Source of the DNA: Hugenholtzia roseola DSM 9546
GTDB taxonomy: Bacteria; Bacteroidota; Bacteroidia; Cytophagales; Bernardetiaceae
Length of the DNA stretch: 48,431 bases
Reading direction: 5' to 3'
NCBI RefSeq assembly: GCF_000422585.1
Contig: NZ_AUGI01000055.1
Coordinates: 1-48,431 of the forward strand
Shown here: one piece after another, positions 1 to 7,895 of the stretch
How positions within the stretch are numbered: the stretch's first letter is position 1
Layout of the letters: every line of letters starts with the position of its first letter
Notes under the pieces: generated by a model
Told to the model about the DNA's origin: nothing
Databases searched by the model: none
What the model saw: only the letters and a program-made list of their open reading frames with translations
Position numbers and translations under genes: made by a program

Positions 1-201
1 ACAAGATAAAAACAGAGTCAAACAACCTAATCACGCTGTCAATAGAGCGATTTTGAATACCATTGTCATTAACCTGATGACAAAGTATTACAAACAAACA
101 ATCAATCACACACAGCCAAATTTTATTCTGTTCTCATTTTCAAAATATCCTAACTATGAATAGAACTTAACATTACTGCCCTATGGGGGCGGGGTTTGGG
201 G

Positions 202-366
202 CAGTAATGTTAAGTTCTGTAAAAACCTTGTTTTGTCAAATTAGAAACGAAATAAAATTTGGACTTAAACCCTAAGGGTCTTGAAGACCCTTAGGGTTTG
301 GGGCATAGGAAAAGGCAATGCCTTGTCCCTACATTTGCATTTGATTTTTAGAATTTAACATCACTG
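202..366 (+). repeat. MITE-like element, near-complete copy 1
   Basis: The left end CAGTAATGTTAAGTTCTGTA and the right end TTTTTAGAATTTAACATCACTG are inverted repeats of each other with a few mismatches. Inside lie a perfect inverted repeat with 16-bp arms (267-282 and 284-299, one central base) and a slightly degenerate version of the family palindrome AAGGCAATGCCTTGTCC. There is no coding capacity. A further inverted copy of the end, 162-180, pairs perfectly over 19 bp with 200-218, so the left part can form a large hairpin. The same end sequences occur at 7516-7688 and 21800-21971. Confidence 0.75.
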
Positions 367-375
367 GGGTTTGGG

Positions 376-412
376 GTGGGGTGCATTTAAGGCTTTTATT
401 GTTGTAACAACG
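376..412 (-). repeat. Flanking repeat module, inverted copy
   Basis: This 37-base stretch is the reverse complement of 7378-7414, with about two differences by eye. It ends in the near-palindrome TTGTTGTAACAACG. It is a module of the larger composite repeat seen at 7378-7868. Confidence 0.65.
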
Positions 413-497
413 CCTCTCACTTCGGACAAGGCAATGTCTTGTCATTATATTTTTATTAAAAAAACACAAAATTTATTCACAAACGTTTTTATTTTTT

Positions 498-1334
498 ATG
501 TCATCTTTAAAATTCATAATATCGACAGCCCTACTTTTCGAAGGACTTGTCTTTACTTCGATGGCACAGGTGAGCGAAGTCAAAAGAAGGCATCAATTTT
601 CATTTTACTACAATCGCAGTCAGCCCTTGGGCAAATTCAACCGCCAACAGCAGGGCAGGATAGAAGGCGTAGAGCTTAACCTTTTAAAATGGATAGGTAA
701 GAAAGACCCCAACGACCCTATTTGGATAGGTTTGCAAGTGGGATACTACACCCTTTCCCAAAATAGAGAAAATTTTAGTGGCAATATGAGCGTGATTGCG
801 CCCAATGGTAGCGTTATTGGTGCTTTTCCTGCCGATTTAGACTTGCACGTTGTCAATAGTCTGATAAGCCTGATGGCGCAAATGCGCATCACTTCGGCAC
901 AGTTTGATTATCGCCAAAGGCAGAAACTCTGCCCCTACTTCGATTTTAAATTGGGCTATGCTTTTTTGGCTACCAATGTTGCCGTTACGGATAAGGCACA
1001 AAATCCATTCCTGCAAGATAGCCCCCAACTTGTAGGGGAGGTATCGGGCGTGCATCTCGATTCAGGCTTACAAGCCTATTTCGGCTTAGGGCTAACCCGT
1101 CGCGTTTGGAAAGTAGTCAATTTTAGCATAGGCGGCGGCTTGTATCATACGGCAAAGATTGACTATTACAGCGGTAGGGAGTCTAATTTTTGGGTAGCAC
1201 GCAACACAAGCAGCCGCTTTGAAAGCCAACAAATGACGGATTATCAAAACTTAGCCCTGCGCAATTTGGCTGCCCCCAGTAGCTCGCGTTTCAATCGCCT
1301 GACGGCAAATGTAGGCTTGACGCTCGATTTTTAG
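498..1334 (+). CDS. Putative outer-membrane beta-barrel protein
   Basis: The 278-residue protein has a signal peptide, with likely cleavage after SMA at residue 23. The body alternates polar and hydrophobic residues, has many aromatic residues and glycines, and ends in LTLDF; a terminal phenylalanine is typical of barrels inserted by the BAM machinery. I recognise no named family and no catalytic motif. Probable location is the outer membrane, function unknown. The ATG at 498 is chosen because the signal peptide starts there. It precedes alaS on the same strand, but alaS has its own promoter, so it is probably a separate transcription unit. Confidence 0.7.
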   Translation: MSSLKFIISTALLFEGLVFTSMAQVSEVKRRHQFSFYYNRSQPLGKFNRQQQGRIEGVELNLLKWIGKKDPNDPIWIGLQVGYYTLSQNRENFSGNMSVIAPNGSVIGAFPADLDLHVVNSLISLMAQMRITSAQFDYRQRQKLCPYFDFKLGYAFLATNVAVTDKAQNPFLQDSPQLVGEVSGVHLDSGLQAYFGLGLTRRVWKVVNFSIGGGLYHTAKIDYYSGRESNFWVARNTSSRFESQQMTDYQNLALRNLAAPSSSRFNRLTANVGLTLDF

Positions 1335-1354
1335 GTGCATTTCTTATTTTTTAC

Positions 1355-1362
1355 TAACTTTG
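1355..1362 (+). promoter_or_regulatory. Promoter -7 box of alaS
   Basis: TAACTTTG fits the Bacteroidota -7 consensus TAnnTTTG exactly and lies 38 bases before the alaS start, after the stop of the preceding gene. No clear -33 TTG was seen at the usual distance. Confidence 0.5.
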
Positions 1363-1399
1363 CTTTTTAAAATTCCACAAAGTTGTTGTTCTACCGAAT

Positions 1400-4042
1400 A
1401 TGATGACCTCGCAAGAAATCCGACAAACCTTTTTAGACTTTTTCAAAGAAAAAGCCCACCAAATCGTGCCTTCTGCGCCCCTTGTTGTCAAAGACGACCC
1501 TACGCTGATGTTCACCAATGCGGGCATGAACCCCTTTAAAGACCTCTTTTTGGGAAATAAGCCCATTACAGTACCGCGCATTGCCAATACGCAAAAATGC
1601 TTGCGCGTTTCGGGCAAACACAACGATTTGGAAGAGGTAGGACACGACACCTATCACCACACCATGTTCGAGATGCTCGGAAACTGGTCTTTTGGTGATT
1701 ATTTTAAAAAAGAAGCCATCGAATGGGCTTGGGAACTGCTTACCCAACGCTACAAACTGCCCACCGACCGACTCTACGCCACTGTTTTTGGAGGAGATGC
1801 CGCCGACAACCTGCCCCAAGACACCGAAGCCGCCACACTTTGGGCGCAATTTCTACCCAAAGAGCGCATTTTGCAGGCTTCGAAAAAAGATAATTTTTGG
1901 GAAATGGGCGATACCGGTCCTTGCGGTCCTTGTACTGAAATTCACGTGGATTTGCGTTCCGAAGCCGAGCGAAAAGCCGTTGAAGGAGCTACCTTAGTCA
2001 ATCAAGACCACCCACAGGTTATCGAAATTTGGAACTTGGTCTTTATGCAATTCAATAGAATGGCAGACGGCTCATTGGTGAAATTGCCCAAGCAGCACGT
2101 AGATACAGGCATGGGCTTCGAGCGGCTAACGGCAGCCTTGCAGGGCAAAAAATCAAACTACGATACCGACATTTTTCAGCCTACAATCCAGCATTTGGGC
2201 AAAAAAGCGAACCTTTCTTACGGTCAAGATACAAAAGCCGACATCGCCTTGCGCGTCATTGCCGACCACATTCGCGCTGTCGCCTTTGCCATTGCCGACG
2301 GAGAAATGCCTTCTAACAACAAGGCAGGCTATGTCATTCGCCGCATTTTGCGCCGAGCAGTGCGATATGGTTATACTTTTTTAGGCTTTCGCGAGCCTTT
2401 TATGTATGAATTAGTAGGGCTTCTTGCTATGCAATTTGCCGACGTTTTTCCCGAACTAAAATCGCAACAGGCTTTTGTAGAAAAGGTCATTCAGAGCGAG
2501 GAAGAAGCCTTTTTGCGTACCTTAGAAAATGGTTTGCGCCGTTTGGGTCAGATTTTCGAGCAAAATCAGAACGCTACTGCCAAAAAAATCGAGGGCGAAT
2601 TAGTGTTCGAACTCTACGATACTTTCGGTTTCCCTGCCGACCTTACCGCCCTTATTGCGCGTGAAAATGGCTTTGACATCGATGAAAAAGGCTTCGAAAA
2701 AGCCATGCAAACCCAAAAAGAACGCTCACGTGCAGCCGCTTCTTCGGATAAGTCCGATTGGCAGGAATTGCAAGTCAGTGAGGGCGTGCAGGTAGAATTT
2801 TTGGGTTATGAAAGATTAGAAAGTCAGGCTAAAATTTTGAAGTATCGCCAAATCAAAGAAAAAAACAAAACTTTCTACCAAATCGTTTTAGACCAAACCC
2901 CCTTCTATGCCGAATCAGGCGGGCAAGTGGGCGATACAGGTCTGCTTGTGAGTGTAGAAGATGCCAGCGATACTATTGAAATTTTCGATACCCAAAAGGA
3001 AAATGATTTAATCATTCACCTAAGTACAAAACTGCCTAAAAACCCTTCGGCTACCTTCCGCGCTACGGTCAATGCCCAAAAACGCCACCACACAGCCAAC
3101 AACCATTCGGCTACCCACCTTTTACATGCCGCTTTGCGCGAAGTCTTGGGCGAGCATGTGCAGCAAAAAGGCTCTTTGGTGAATGAAAATCTATTGCGTT
3201 TCGACTTTTCGCATTTTGCTAAAATGAGCGAAGAAGAAATTTTGAAGGTAGAAAGCCTTGTCAATCAGCGTATTAGAAAAAATATACTCTTACAAGAGAT
3301 GCGCAACGTGCCGCTCGAAGATGCCAAAAAAATGGGCGCGATGGCTCTTTTTGGTGAAAAGTATGGCGAATTTGTGCGCGTCATTGTCTTCGATAAGGAC
3401 TATTCCGTAGAGCTTTGCGGTGGCACACACGTAGCCGCTACAGGGCAGATTGGCTTTTTCAAAATCGTAAGAGAAGAATCGGTAGCGGCAGGCGTGCGCC
3501 GTATAGAGGCAATTACAGCCGAAAAAGCCGAGCAATTTGTACAGGAACAAAATCTTTTGCTCAATACGCTTAAAGAAACGCTTAAAAATCCGAAAGACTT
3601 AACCAAAACGGTTCAGGATTTGATAGAAGACAAAAAGCGTTTGGAAAAAGAAATTGAGCGTTTGCAGGCAAAAGAAATTGCGCAGGTTAGGGAAGCACTT
3701 CTCACGAAGGTAAAATTGCATCAAGGCGACATCAATCTAATTGCCGAAAAGGTAGAAGTTCCCCATGCGGAGGCTCTCAAAACCCTTGCTTTTGGCATTA
3801 GGCAGCAAATAGACCGCCTTTTTATGGTCTTGACCGCTGAAATTGAGGCGCGTCCGCATATTGCCATTGCCATTTCCGACAAACTGGTAGAAGATAAAGG
3901 CTTAGATGCTTCCAAAATCATCAAAGATTTGGCAAAACACATACAAGGGGGCGGCGGCGGACAAAAGTTTTTCGCCACTGCCGCAGGAAAAAATGCCGCA
4001 GGACTGAAAGAAGTTTTGGAAAAGGCGAAGGATTTGGTCTAA
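1400..4042 (+). CDS. alaS: Alanine--tRNA ligase
   Basis: Class II aminoacyl-tRNA synthetase charging tRNA-Ala in the cytoplasm. The 880 residues are the normal full length. The catalytic domain starts with the motif around FTNAGMNPFKDLF and continues with HHTMFEMLGNWSFGDYFK (about residues 86-103). The editing domain has the zinc-site motifs NNHSATHLLH (about 568-577) and CGGTH (about 672-676). The C-terminal domain ends with a glycine-rich HIQGGGGGQKFFA segment. Two ATG codons stand side by side at 1400 and 1403. The last 33 coding bases plus the terminator are duplicated 177 bp downstream. Confidence 0.97.
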   Translation: MMTSQEIRQTFLDFFKEKAHQIVPSAPLVVKDDPTLMFTNAGMNPFKDLFLGNKPITVPRIANTQKCLRVSGKHNDLEEVGHDTYHHTMFEMLGNWSFGDYFKKEAIEWAWELLTQRYKLPTDRLYATVFGGDAADNLPQDTEAATLWAQFLPKERILQASKKDNFWEMGDTGPCGPCTEIHVDLRSEAERKAVEGATLVNQDHPQVIEIWNLVFMQFNRMADGSLVKLPKQHVDTGMGFERLTAALQGKKSNYDTDIFQPTIQHLGKKANLSYGQDTKADIALRVIADHIRAVAFAIADGEMPSNNKAGYVIRRILRRAVRYGYTFLGFREPFMYELVGLLAMQFADVFPELKSQQAFVEKVIQSEEEAFLRTLENGLRRLGQIFEQNQNATAKKIEGELVFELYDTFGFPADLTALIARENGFDIDEKGFEKAMQTQKERSRAAASSDKSDWQELQVSEGVQVEFLGYERLESQAKILKYRQIKEKNKTFYQIVLDQTPFYAESGGQVGDTGLLVSVEDASDTIEIFDTQKENDLIIHLSTKLPKNPSATFRATVNAQKRHHTANNHSATHLLHAALREVLGEHVQQKGSLVNENLLRFDFSHFAKMSEEEILKVESLVNQRIRKNILLQEMRNVPLEDAKKMGAMALFGEKYGEFVRVIVFDKDYSVELCGGTHVAATGQIGFFKIVREESVAAGVRRIEAITAEKAEQFVQEQNLLLNTLKETLKNPKDLTKTVQDLIEDKKRLEKEIERLQAKEIAQVREALLTKVKLHQGDINLIAEKVEVPHAEALKTLAFGIRQQIDRLFMVLTAEIEARPHIAIAISDKLVEDKGLDASKIIKDLAKHIQGGGGGQKFFATAAGKNAAGLKEVLEKAKDLV

Positions 4043-4096
4043 TCTCAAAACAGAAAAAACTAACAGTTTTCAAAAGCTGTTAGTTTTTTTTATGTC
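4010..4096 (+). repeat. Direct repeat copy 1 (alaS 3' end plus terminator)
   Basis: These 87 bases recur at 4187-4273 with two substitutions. They cover the last codons of alaS, its stop codon and the terminator hairpin. Confidence 0.9.
4054..4090 (+). terminator. Rho-independent terminator of alaS
   Basis: AAAAAACTAACAG (4054-4066) pairs with CTGTTAGTTTTTT (4077-4089) and runs into a T tract. The A tract on the 5' side means it could also work on the minus strand. Confidence 0.85.
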
Positions 4097-4186
4097 CCTC
4101 GCCGTTGTCTGTGTCCTTCCTTGCCGTTGTCTGTGTCCCCACAGACGACTTGTAGGTTGCTTGTGCGACACAAGCAACGGCGGGGG
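4097..4186. repeat. Spacer with short repeats and hairpin
   Basis: This spacer between the two alaS-end copies contains GCCGTTGTCTGTGTCC twice (4101-4116 and 4123-4138). It also has a perfect 10-bp hairpin, GTTGCTTGTG/CACAAGCAAC (4156-4165 and 4169-4178), with a 3-base loop. A related sequence, CCCTCGCCGTTGCTTGTATC, starts at 33570, so this is a second small dispersed repeat. Confidence 0.6.
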
Positions 4187-4273
4187 GAAGTTTTGGAAAA
4201 GGCGAAGGATTTAGTATAATCTCAAAACAGAAAAAACTAACAGTTTTCAAAAGCTGTTAGTTTTTTTTATGTC
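4187..4273 (+). repeat. Direct repeat copy 2 (alaS 3' end plus terminator)
   Basis: 85 of 87 bases match 4010-4096. The coding part is a dead fragment of the alaS 3' end. The hairpin at 4231-4266 is intact and lies 20 bases past the end of the convergent PspC gene, so it can act as that gene's terminator on the minus strand. Confidence 0.9.
4231..4267. terminator. Duplicated bidirectional terminator
   Basis: Second copy of the AAAAAACTAACAG/CTGTTAGTTTTTT hairpin, with A tract and T tract on opposite sides. It separates alaS (plus) from the PspC-domain gene (minus). Confidence 0.75.
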
Positions 4274-4292
4274 TTAGTCTAATTTTGTGGTG

Positions 4293-4472
4293 CTAATCTT
4301 CCGCAGGCATCAGAAACGCCAGACCGATATAGATAAGGATAGAGGGCAGACCGATAGTGAAAAAAGAGGTGAGTACGAAAAGTATGCGAACAATGTTGGC
4401 TTCCCAACCAAAAAAATCAGCTACTCCGCCACAAATGCCCGCCAAGATACGATTGCTTGTAGATTTTTTCAT
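4293..4472 (-). CDS. PspC-domain small membrane protein
   Basis: A 59-residue protein when started at MKKSTSNRILAG. The sequence ILAGICGGVADFFGW is the PspC-domain signature (an Arg/Lys-rich start, GVxGGxAxxF-like core and a hydrophobic helix). It is followed by a membrane segment (IRILFVLTSFFTIGLPSILI) and the short tail LMPAED. PspC proteins act in envelope stress, but small standalone copies such as this are poorly characterised. An upstream start at 4505 would add 11 residues; the inner ATG fits the family better. Confidence 0.8.
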   Translation of the reverse strand: MKKSTSNRILAGICGGVADFFGWEANIVRILFVLTSFFTIGLPSILIYIGLAFLMPAED

Positions 4473-4505
4473 GCGCAAAAATAAATAAGGATAGTAGAAA
4501 GACAC

Positions 4506-4807
4506 TCAATAAAAAACGGTCTGAAAATAAGAAAAGTGCTTATACGGCTTTTTTCTAAACGGATAGTTTGCCAAAAGGTTGCGCCCCGAAGCAGGAATCT
4601 GAAAATCAGGCAGCTTATAGGTATGATGTTAGATTTTGGCTGAAAATGAGCTTGACAAAGACTCTTTTTTTACCTATCTTTGCAGGCTCAAAAAGTTTGC
4701 CTGCATAGTGGGCAAAAGCGATACACTGCCCCAATCGCCTCTGTCGAGATGGTCTTACCGCGCTTTTTTATTTTTCCAATCGCTCACCCTTTTCTTTTTC
4801 CAAATCC
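4506..4807. other. Divergent intergenic region upstream of queA
   Basis: No gene is seen. It holds the queA promoter at 4652-4682 and a leader of roughly 120 bases. The frame of queA is open back to 4709 but has no ATG. Confidence 0.6.
4652..4682 (+). promoter_or_regulatory. Promoter of queA
   Basis: TTG (4652-4654), a 20-base spacer and TATCTTTG (4675-4682) match the Bacteroidota -33/-7 consensus (TTG, 19-21 bases, TAnnTTTG) very well. Confidence 0.7.
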
Positions 4808-5899
4808 TTGAAAGACTTTAATCATATCCCCAACTATAAATCTACTAAGCGGCACAAGTTATCGAGCTTTAAGTTCAATTTACCCGACGAACTTATTGCC
4901 AAGTATCCGCTTCCTAATCGCGACGATTCGCGCATGTTGGTCTTACATAGGGAAACAGGACAAATCGAGCATAAGCAGTTCAAGGACATTCTCGATTATT
5001 TTGATGAGGGCGATGTCATGGTTGCCAATGATACGCTGGTCTTCCCTGCGCGTTTGTATGGGACAAAAGAGAAAACAAATGCCCGCATCGAGGTCTTTTT
5101 GCTGCGCGAACTCAATTCGCCTTCGCATCTTTGGGACGTTTTGGTAGAGCCTGCACGTAAGATTCGAGTTGGAAATAAACTTTTCTTCGGCGACGGGGAA
5201 TTAGTGGCAGAGGTCATAGACAATACCACTTCGCGTGGCAGAACGATTCGTTTCCTTTTCGACGGCACAGATGAAGACTTTTACAAGACCTTAGACACGC
5301 TGGGGCAGACTCCTCTGCCGCGCGATTTGGGCAGAGAAGCCGAAGACGACGACAAGGAACGCTATCAGACCATCTTTGCCAAACACAAGGGCGCAGTGGC
5401 GGCACCTACGGCAGGTTTGCACTTCACCCCCCAAATTGTCAAGCGTTTGGCACTCAAAGGCATCGACATGGCAGAGCTAACCCTGCACGTGGGCTTGGGA
5501 ACTTTTCGCTCGGTAGATGTAGAAGATTTGACCAAACACAAAACCGATTCGGAAAACTACAACATTCCACAGACCACCGCCGAACGTGTCAATGCCGCCT
5601 TAGACCAAAAAAAGCGCGTCTGCGCTATCGGTACAACGGTGATGCGTGGCTTGGAATCCTCCGTTTCTGCTATGAACCGCCTCAAACCCGTCAATGGCTG
5701 GACAGATAAATTTATCTTTCCCCCTTACGAGTTCAAAATCTGTAACGCTTTGATAACCAACTTCCATCAGCCCCAATCTACTTTGATGATGATGGCTTGC
5801 GCCTTCGGGGGATACGACTGCGTCATGGAAGCCTATCAAAAGGCAGTAGAAGAAAAATATCGATTCCTAAGCTATGGTGATGCCATGCTTATTATCTAA
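4808..5899 (+). CDS. queA: tRNA preQ1(34) S-adenosylmethionine ribosyltransferase-isomerase
   Basis: QueA transfers and isomerises the ribosyl part of S-adenosylmethionine onto preQ1 in the tRNA wobble position, giving epoxyqueuosine. The 363 residues cover the whole family length. Landmarks are [12 protein letters not shown] near the N-terminus, [34 protein letters not shown] and the C-terminal [14 protein letters not shown]. The start is TTG at 4808. There is no in-frame ATG between the upstream stop (4706-4708) and the conserved region, so a TTG start is the likely choice. A promoter lies at 4652-4682 and a strong terminator follows. Confidence 0.95.
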   Translation: MKDFNHIPNYKSTKRHKLSSFKFNLPDELIAKYPLPNRDDSRMLVLHRETGQIEHKQFKDILDYFDEGDVMVANDTLVFPARLYGTKEKTNARIEVFLLRELNSPSHLWDVLVEPARKIRVGNKLFFGDGELVAEVIDNTTSRGRTIRFLFDGTDEDFYKTLDTLGQTPLPRDLGREAEDDDKERYQTIFAKHKGAVAAPTAGLHFTPQIVKRLALKGIDMAELTLHVGLGTFRSVDVEDLTKHKTDSENYNIPQTTAERVNAALDQKKRVCAIGTTVMRGLESSVSAMNRLKPVNGWTDKFIFPPYEFKICNALITNFHQPQSTLMMMACAFGGYDCVMEAYQKAVEEKYRFLSYGDAMLII

Positions 5900-5941
5900 G
5901 TTTTTGTCTGATTTTTTGCCTAAGTTTTTATCTGATTTTTG
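5896..5941 (+). repeat. Short tandem repeat over the queA stop
   Basis: CTAAGTTTTTGTCTGATTTT and CTAAGTTTTTATCTGATTTT stand in tandem about 24 bases apart. The first contains the queA stop codon. Confidence 0.6.
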
Positions 5942-5970
5942 GTCTAAAAACTGGATAAAATCCGCTCAAA

Positions 5971-6016
5971 AAGAACCTACCAAGCAGTTTGACTCTTTGG
6001 TAGGTTCTTTTTTTTG
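5971..6016. terminator. Bidirectional terminator after queA
   Basis: AAGAACCTACCAA (5971-5983) pairs perfectly with TTGGTAGGTTCTT (5997-6009), followed by a T tract and preceded by an A tract. It serves queA and possibly the convergent gene at 6061-6618. Confidence 0.9.
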
Positions 6017-6060
6017 GATAACACCACAAAAAAATTTTAGTTTGGTTTAAAATCTACTTA

Positions 6061-6618
6061 TCAAGATTGTAGCATAAACTCTTCATAAACTATCAGACCT
6101 AAGAAAAGAACCCAAATTAGAAGCGATACCACAAGTAGGAAAATTTGTCCGCCATTGAGAGATTTTCTATCCACTACCTCAAATTCGTCAGACGATTGTA
6201 ACAAAGCAAAATTAAAGGCTTTCAGTGGCGGAACAAGCAAAAAAGTGCTTAAAAAAGAAACCATATTGTAGGGGAAAGATACATTAGCCAAAAAATAAAG
6301 AACGATAAAGCCCGCCGCAAATGAGTCGGCGGGATAATGCTTTTGGTAGCCCTGCTCCTGCGCAAAGGCTAAAATTCTTTTGAGTAGGGAGTGGAAATAA
6401 AAGAAAGCGAAGATGGTTCTTAGTACAGGATAAATATTTAGGTTGTCTTTTTGTTTGAGAAAACGCCAAGCCTTATACATCCACCAAAAATCGTATAAGC
6501 CAAATGTAGCAAATGAAAGTAGAATAAAAATCGAAACGCTCGTTGTCTGTTGTCTGTCAATAGAAAAGTGTTTTTTTCCTATTGTTCCACTGTCCAAAAA
6601 AGATTTTTCCTCTGCCAT
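6061..6618 (-). CDS. Hypothetical multi-pass membrane protein
   Basis: 185 residues. About four hydrophobic segments can be seen: ISIFILLSFATFGLYDFWW-type near 28-47, AAGFIVLYFLANV near 100-113, SFLSTFLLVPP near 119-130 and IFLLVVSLLIWVLFLGLIVY near 157-177. The motif FGLYDFWWMYKAWR resembles small integral membrane families with a conserved YxxxW segment (DUF4234-like), but I cannot assign it firmly. Function is unknown. Codon use and length look like a real gene, and it is closed by the queA-side terminator. Confidence 0.7.
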   Translation of the reverse strand: MAEEKSFLDSGTIGKKHFSIDRQQTTSVSIFILLSFATFGLYDFWWMYKAWRFLKQKDNLNIYPVLRTIFAFFYFHSLLKRILAFAQEQGYQKHYPADSFAAGFIVLYFLANVSFPYNMVSFLSTFLLVPPLKAFNFALLQSSDEFEVVDRKSLNGGQIFLLVVSLLIWVLFLGLIVYEEFMLQS

Positions 6619-6679
6619 GACAATAAAATTTTAGAAAGTAAGATTATTTAAAGGCTGCAAACTTACCTAAAAAAAGTAT

Positions 6680-6760
6680 TGTTGCAACAATAAAAGTCTA
6701 AAAAATGTATCCTACCCCAAATGTTAGAAGGTTCAAACCAAATTTTATTTCGCTCTAAAT
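6680..6760 (-). repeat. Decayed repeat fragments
   Basis: TTGTTGCAACAATAAAAGTC (from about 6680) resembles the module at 7378-7410. AAATTTTATTTCGC (6739-6752) is the reverse complement of the inner core GCGAAATAAAATTT of the MITE-like element. Similarity is partial. Confidence 0.4.
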
Positions 6761-6764
6761 TTGA

Positions 6765-6796
6765 AAAGTCCGTACTACGTTTGTAGTACAGACTTT
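6765..6796 (-). terminator. Terminator of the DUF4345-like gene
   Basis: AAAGTC-C-GTACTAC (6765-6778), loop GTTT, GTAGTAC-A-GACTTT (6783-6796) forms a strong hairpin with one mismatch. On the minus strand it is followed by TTTTC and lies 17 bases after the stop at 6813. Confidence 0.7.
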
Positions 6797-6812
6797 GTTT
6801 CTATACAAAAAC

Positions 6813-7217
6813 CTACTTTTTGGCTTGCTGCAATGCCAGCAAAACCGCCGCTATGACAAAAAAAACGATTTCTATCAAAAGCCACTGTTTGCCAAAATCG
6901 CCCAACGCGCCTTCTACCCACTGCGTCAGCAGGCGCGAAAAAGCATACAGCCCCCAAATGAGCATCAGAAAAACAAGGGCTTTCCTTTTTTCTGTGCGTG
7001 CCAAAAAGATAAGATGTATCACAATGGCAAGCCCCACGCCCCCATAAATGCCGCGAATAGAGCTAAATGCGTCAGGATTAGGCAGGCTTACGCTGACCAA
7101 ATCCATGACCGCCTGCGGATTGAAAAAAGCCAATAGGCTTACATAAAGAAAACTCAAAGCAGATAAGGCAATAAACGCCAAAGAGAGATAATTTACCGTT
7201 TTGTGAGTAGCAGACAT
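6813..7217 (-). CDS. Small membrane protein, DUF4345-like
   Basis: 134 residues from MSATHKTVNYL. Four hydrophobic segments are visible (about 9-30, 55-70, 79-97 and 110-130). The pattern FNPQAVMDL...NPDAFSSIRGIYGGVGLA matches the DUF4345 family, whose function is unknown. An upstream start at 7256 would add 13 polar residues and is less likely. The gene stands alone between a terminator and a repeat cluster. Confidence 0.75.
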   Translation of the reverse strand: MSATHKTVNYLSLAFIALSALSFLYVSLLAFFNPQAVMDLVSVSLPNPDAFSSIRGIYGGVGLAIVIHLIFLARTEKRKALVFLMLIWGLYAFSRLLTQWVEGALGDFGKQWLLIEIVFFVIAAVLLALQQAKK

Positions 7218-7377
7218 GTGAGATAAAATTTGAGGTGAGAAAAAATGATACCCCAAAATTAGCGCGTAAGGGCGGCTAAAAAGTTGGCATTTGCCAAGAT
7301 TTCGTCGCTAATCTTTGCTACTCAAATTTTAAGCAGGAAAAAAGCAAGATTTGAAAAAATAGATTTGAAAGAAATGA

Positions 7378-7868
7378 CGTTGTTACAACGATAAAAGCCT
7401 TAAATACACCCCACCCCAAACCCCGCCCCCATAGGGCGAGGCTTTGATTCGGAATATTTTTTTTTGCATTTATGCAAAAAAAATGATTTGGTTTTCGAAC
7501 CCTCCCCTATGGGGGCAGTAATGTTAAGTTCTTTAAAAAGCCTTGTTTTGTCAAATTAGAAACGAAATAAAATTTGGGCAGAAGCCTTTTTTTAGGTCTG
7601 AAAATCCTTTTTTATTTCAATCTTGCTGCGGACAAGGCAGTGCCTTGTCCCTACATTTGCATTTGATTTTTAGAATTTAACATCACTGCCCCAAACCCCG
7701 CCCCCATAGGGCGGGGCTTTGATTCGGAATATTTTTTTTTGCATTTATGCAAAAAAAATGATTTGGTTTTCGAACCCTCCCCTATGGGGGGAGGGCAGGG
7801 TGGGGGTTCAGCAGGTTTGCACCAAGCACAAAACCCCGTTTTTTGACCTTCTGACCGTTGTAACAACG
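7378..7868. repeat. Composite nested repeat
   Basis: The block is bounded by the 13-mer CGTTGTTACAACG (7378-7390) and its exact reverse complement (7856-7868). Inside are two 102-bp direct repeats (7414-7515 and 7689-7790, one mismatch by eye) that abut both ends of a MITE-like element (7516-7688). Each direct repeat carries a hairpin in which a T9 run plus GCAT pairs with ATGC plus an A8 run. The part 7780-7868 recurs in reverse orientation at 21632-21730. Confidence 0.75.
7516..7688 (+). repeat. MITE-like element, near-complete copy 2
   Basis: 173 bp, from CAGTAATGTTAAGTTCTTTA to ATTTAACATCACTG. The ends are inverted repeats of about 24 bp. It contains the core AACGAAATAAAATTTGGG and the imperfect palindrome GGACAAGGCAGTGCCTTGTCC. 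It is non-coding. Confidence 0.8.
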
Positions 7869-7895
7869 GCGAAAAAAAATTGCTATCTTCTCTTT

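Larger units (their letters stand above)
1..497. other. Intergenic region with repeat copies
   Basis: No credible gene is seen. Bases 1-160 hold AT-rich unique sequence. From 162 onward the region is made of members of the dispersed repeat family described below: a solo inverted end (162-180), a near-complete element (202-366) and a reversed copy of a flanking module (376-412). Short open frames here fall within the repeat and show no protein-like composition. Confidence 0.7.
7257..7895. other. Repeat-filled intergenic region
   Basis: No gene is supported. Nearly all of 7378-7868 is the composite repeat. Open frames of 70-80 codons in it (for example 7651-7866 and 7719-7961) lie wholly or largely inside repeats and look spurious. 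Confidence 0.7.

Noticed and set aside
162-218. A rho-independent terminator
   Set aside because: The perfect 19-bp inverted repeat is formed by two ends of the MITE-like family, has no T tract, and no gene ends before it.
7414-7790. CRISPR-like array
   Set aside because: Only two 102-bp direct repeats around one MITE-like element; no short regular repeats, spacers or cas genes.
7651-7866. Protein-coding ORF on the minus strand
   Set aside because: It lies inside the repeat, has low-complexity proline-rich content and is absent as an intact frame in the other copies.
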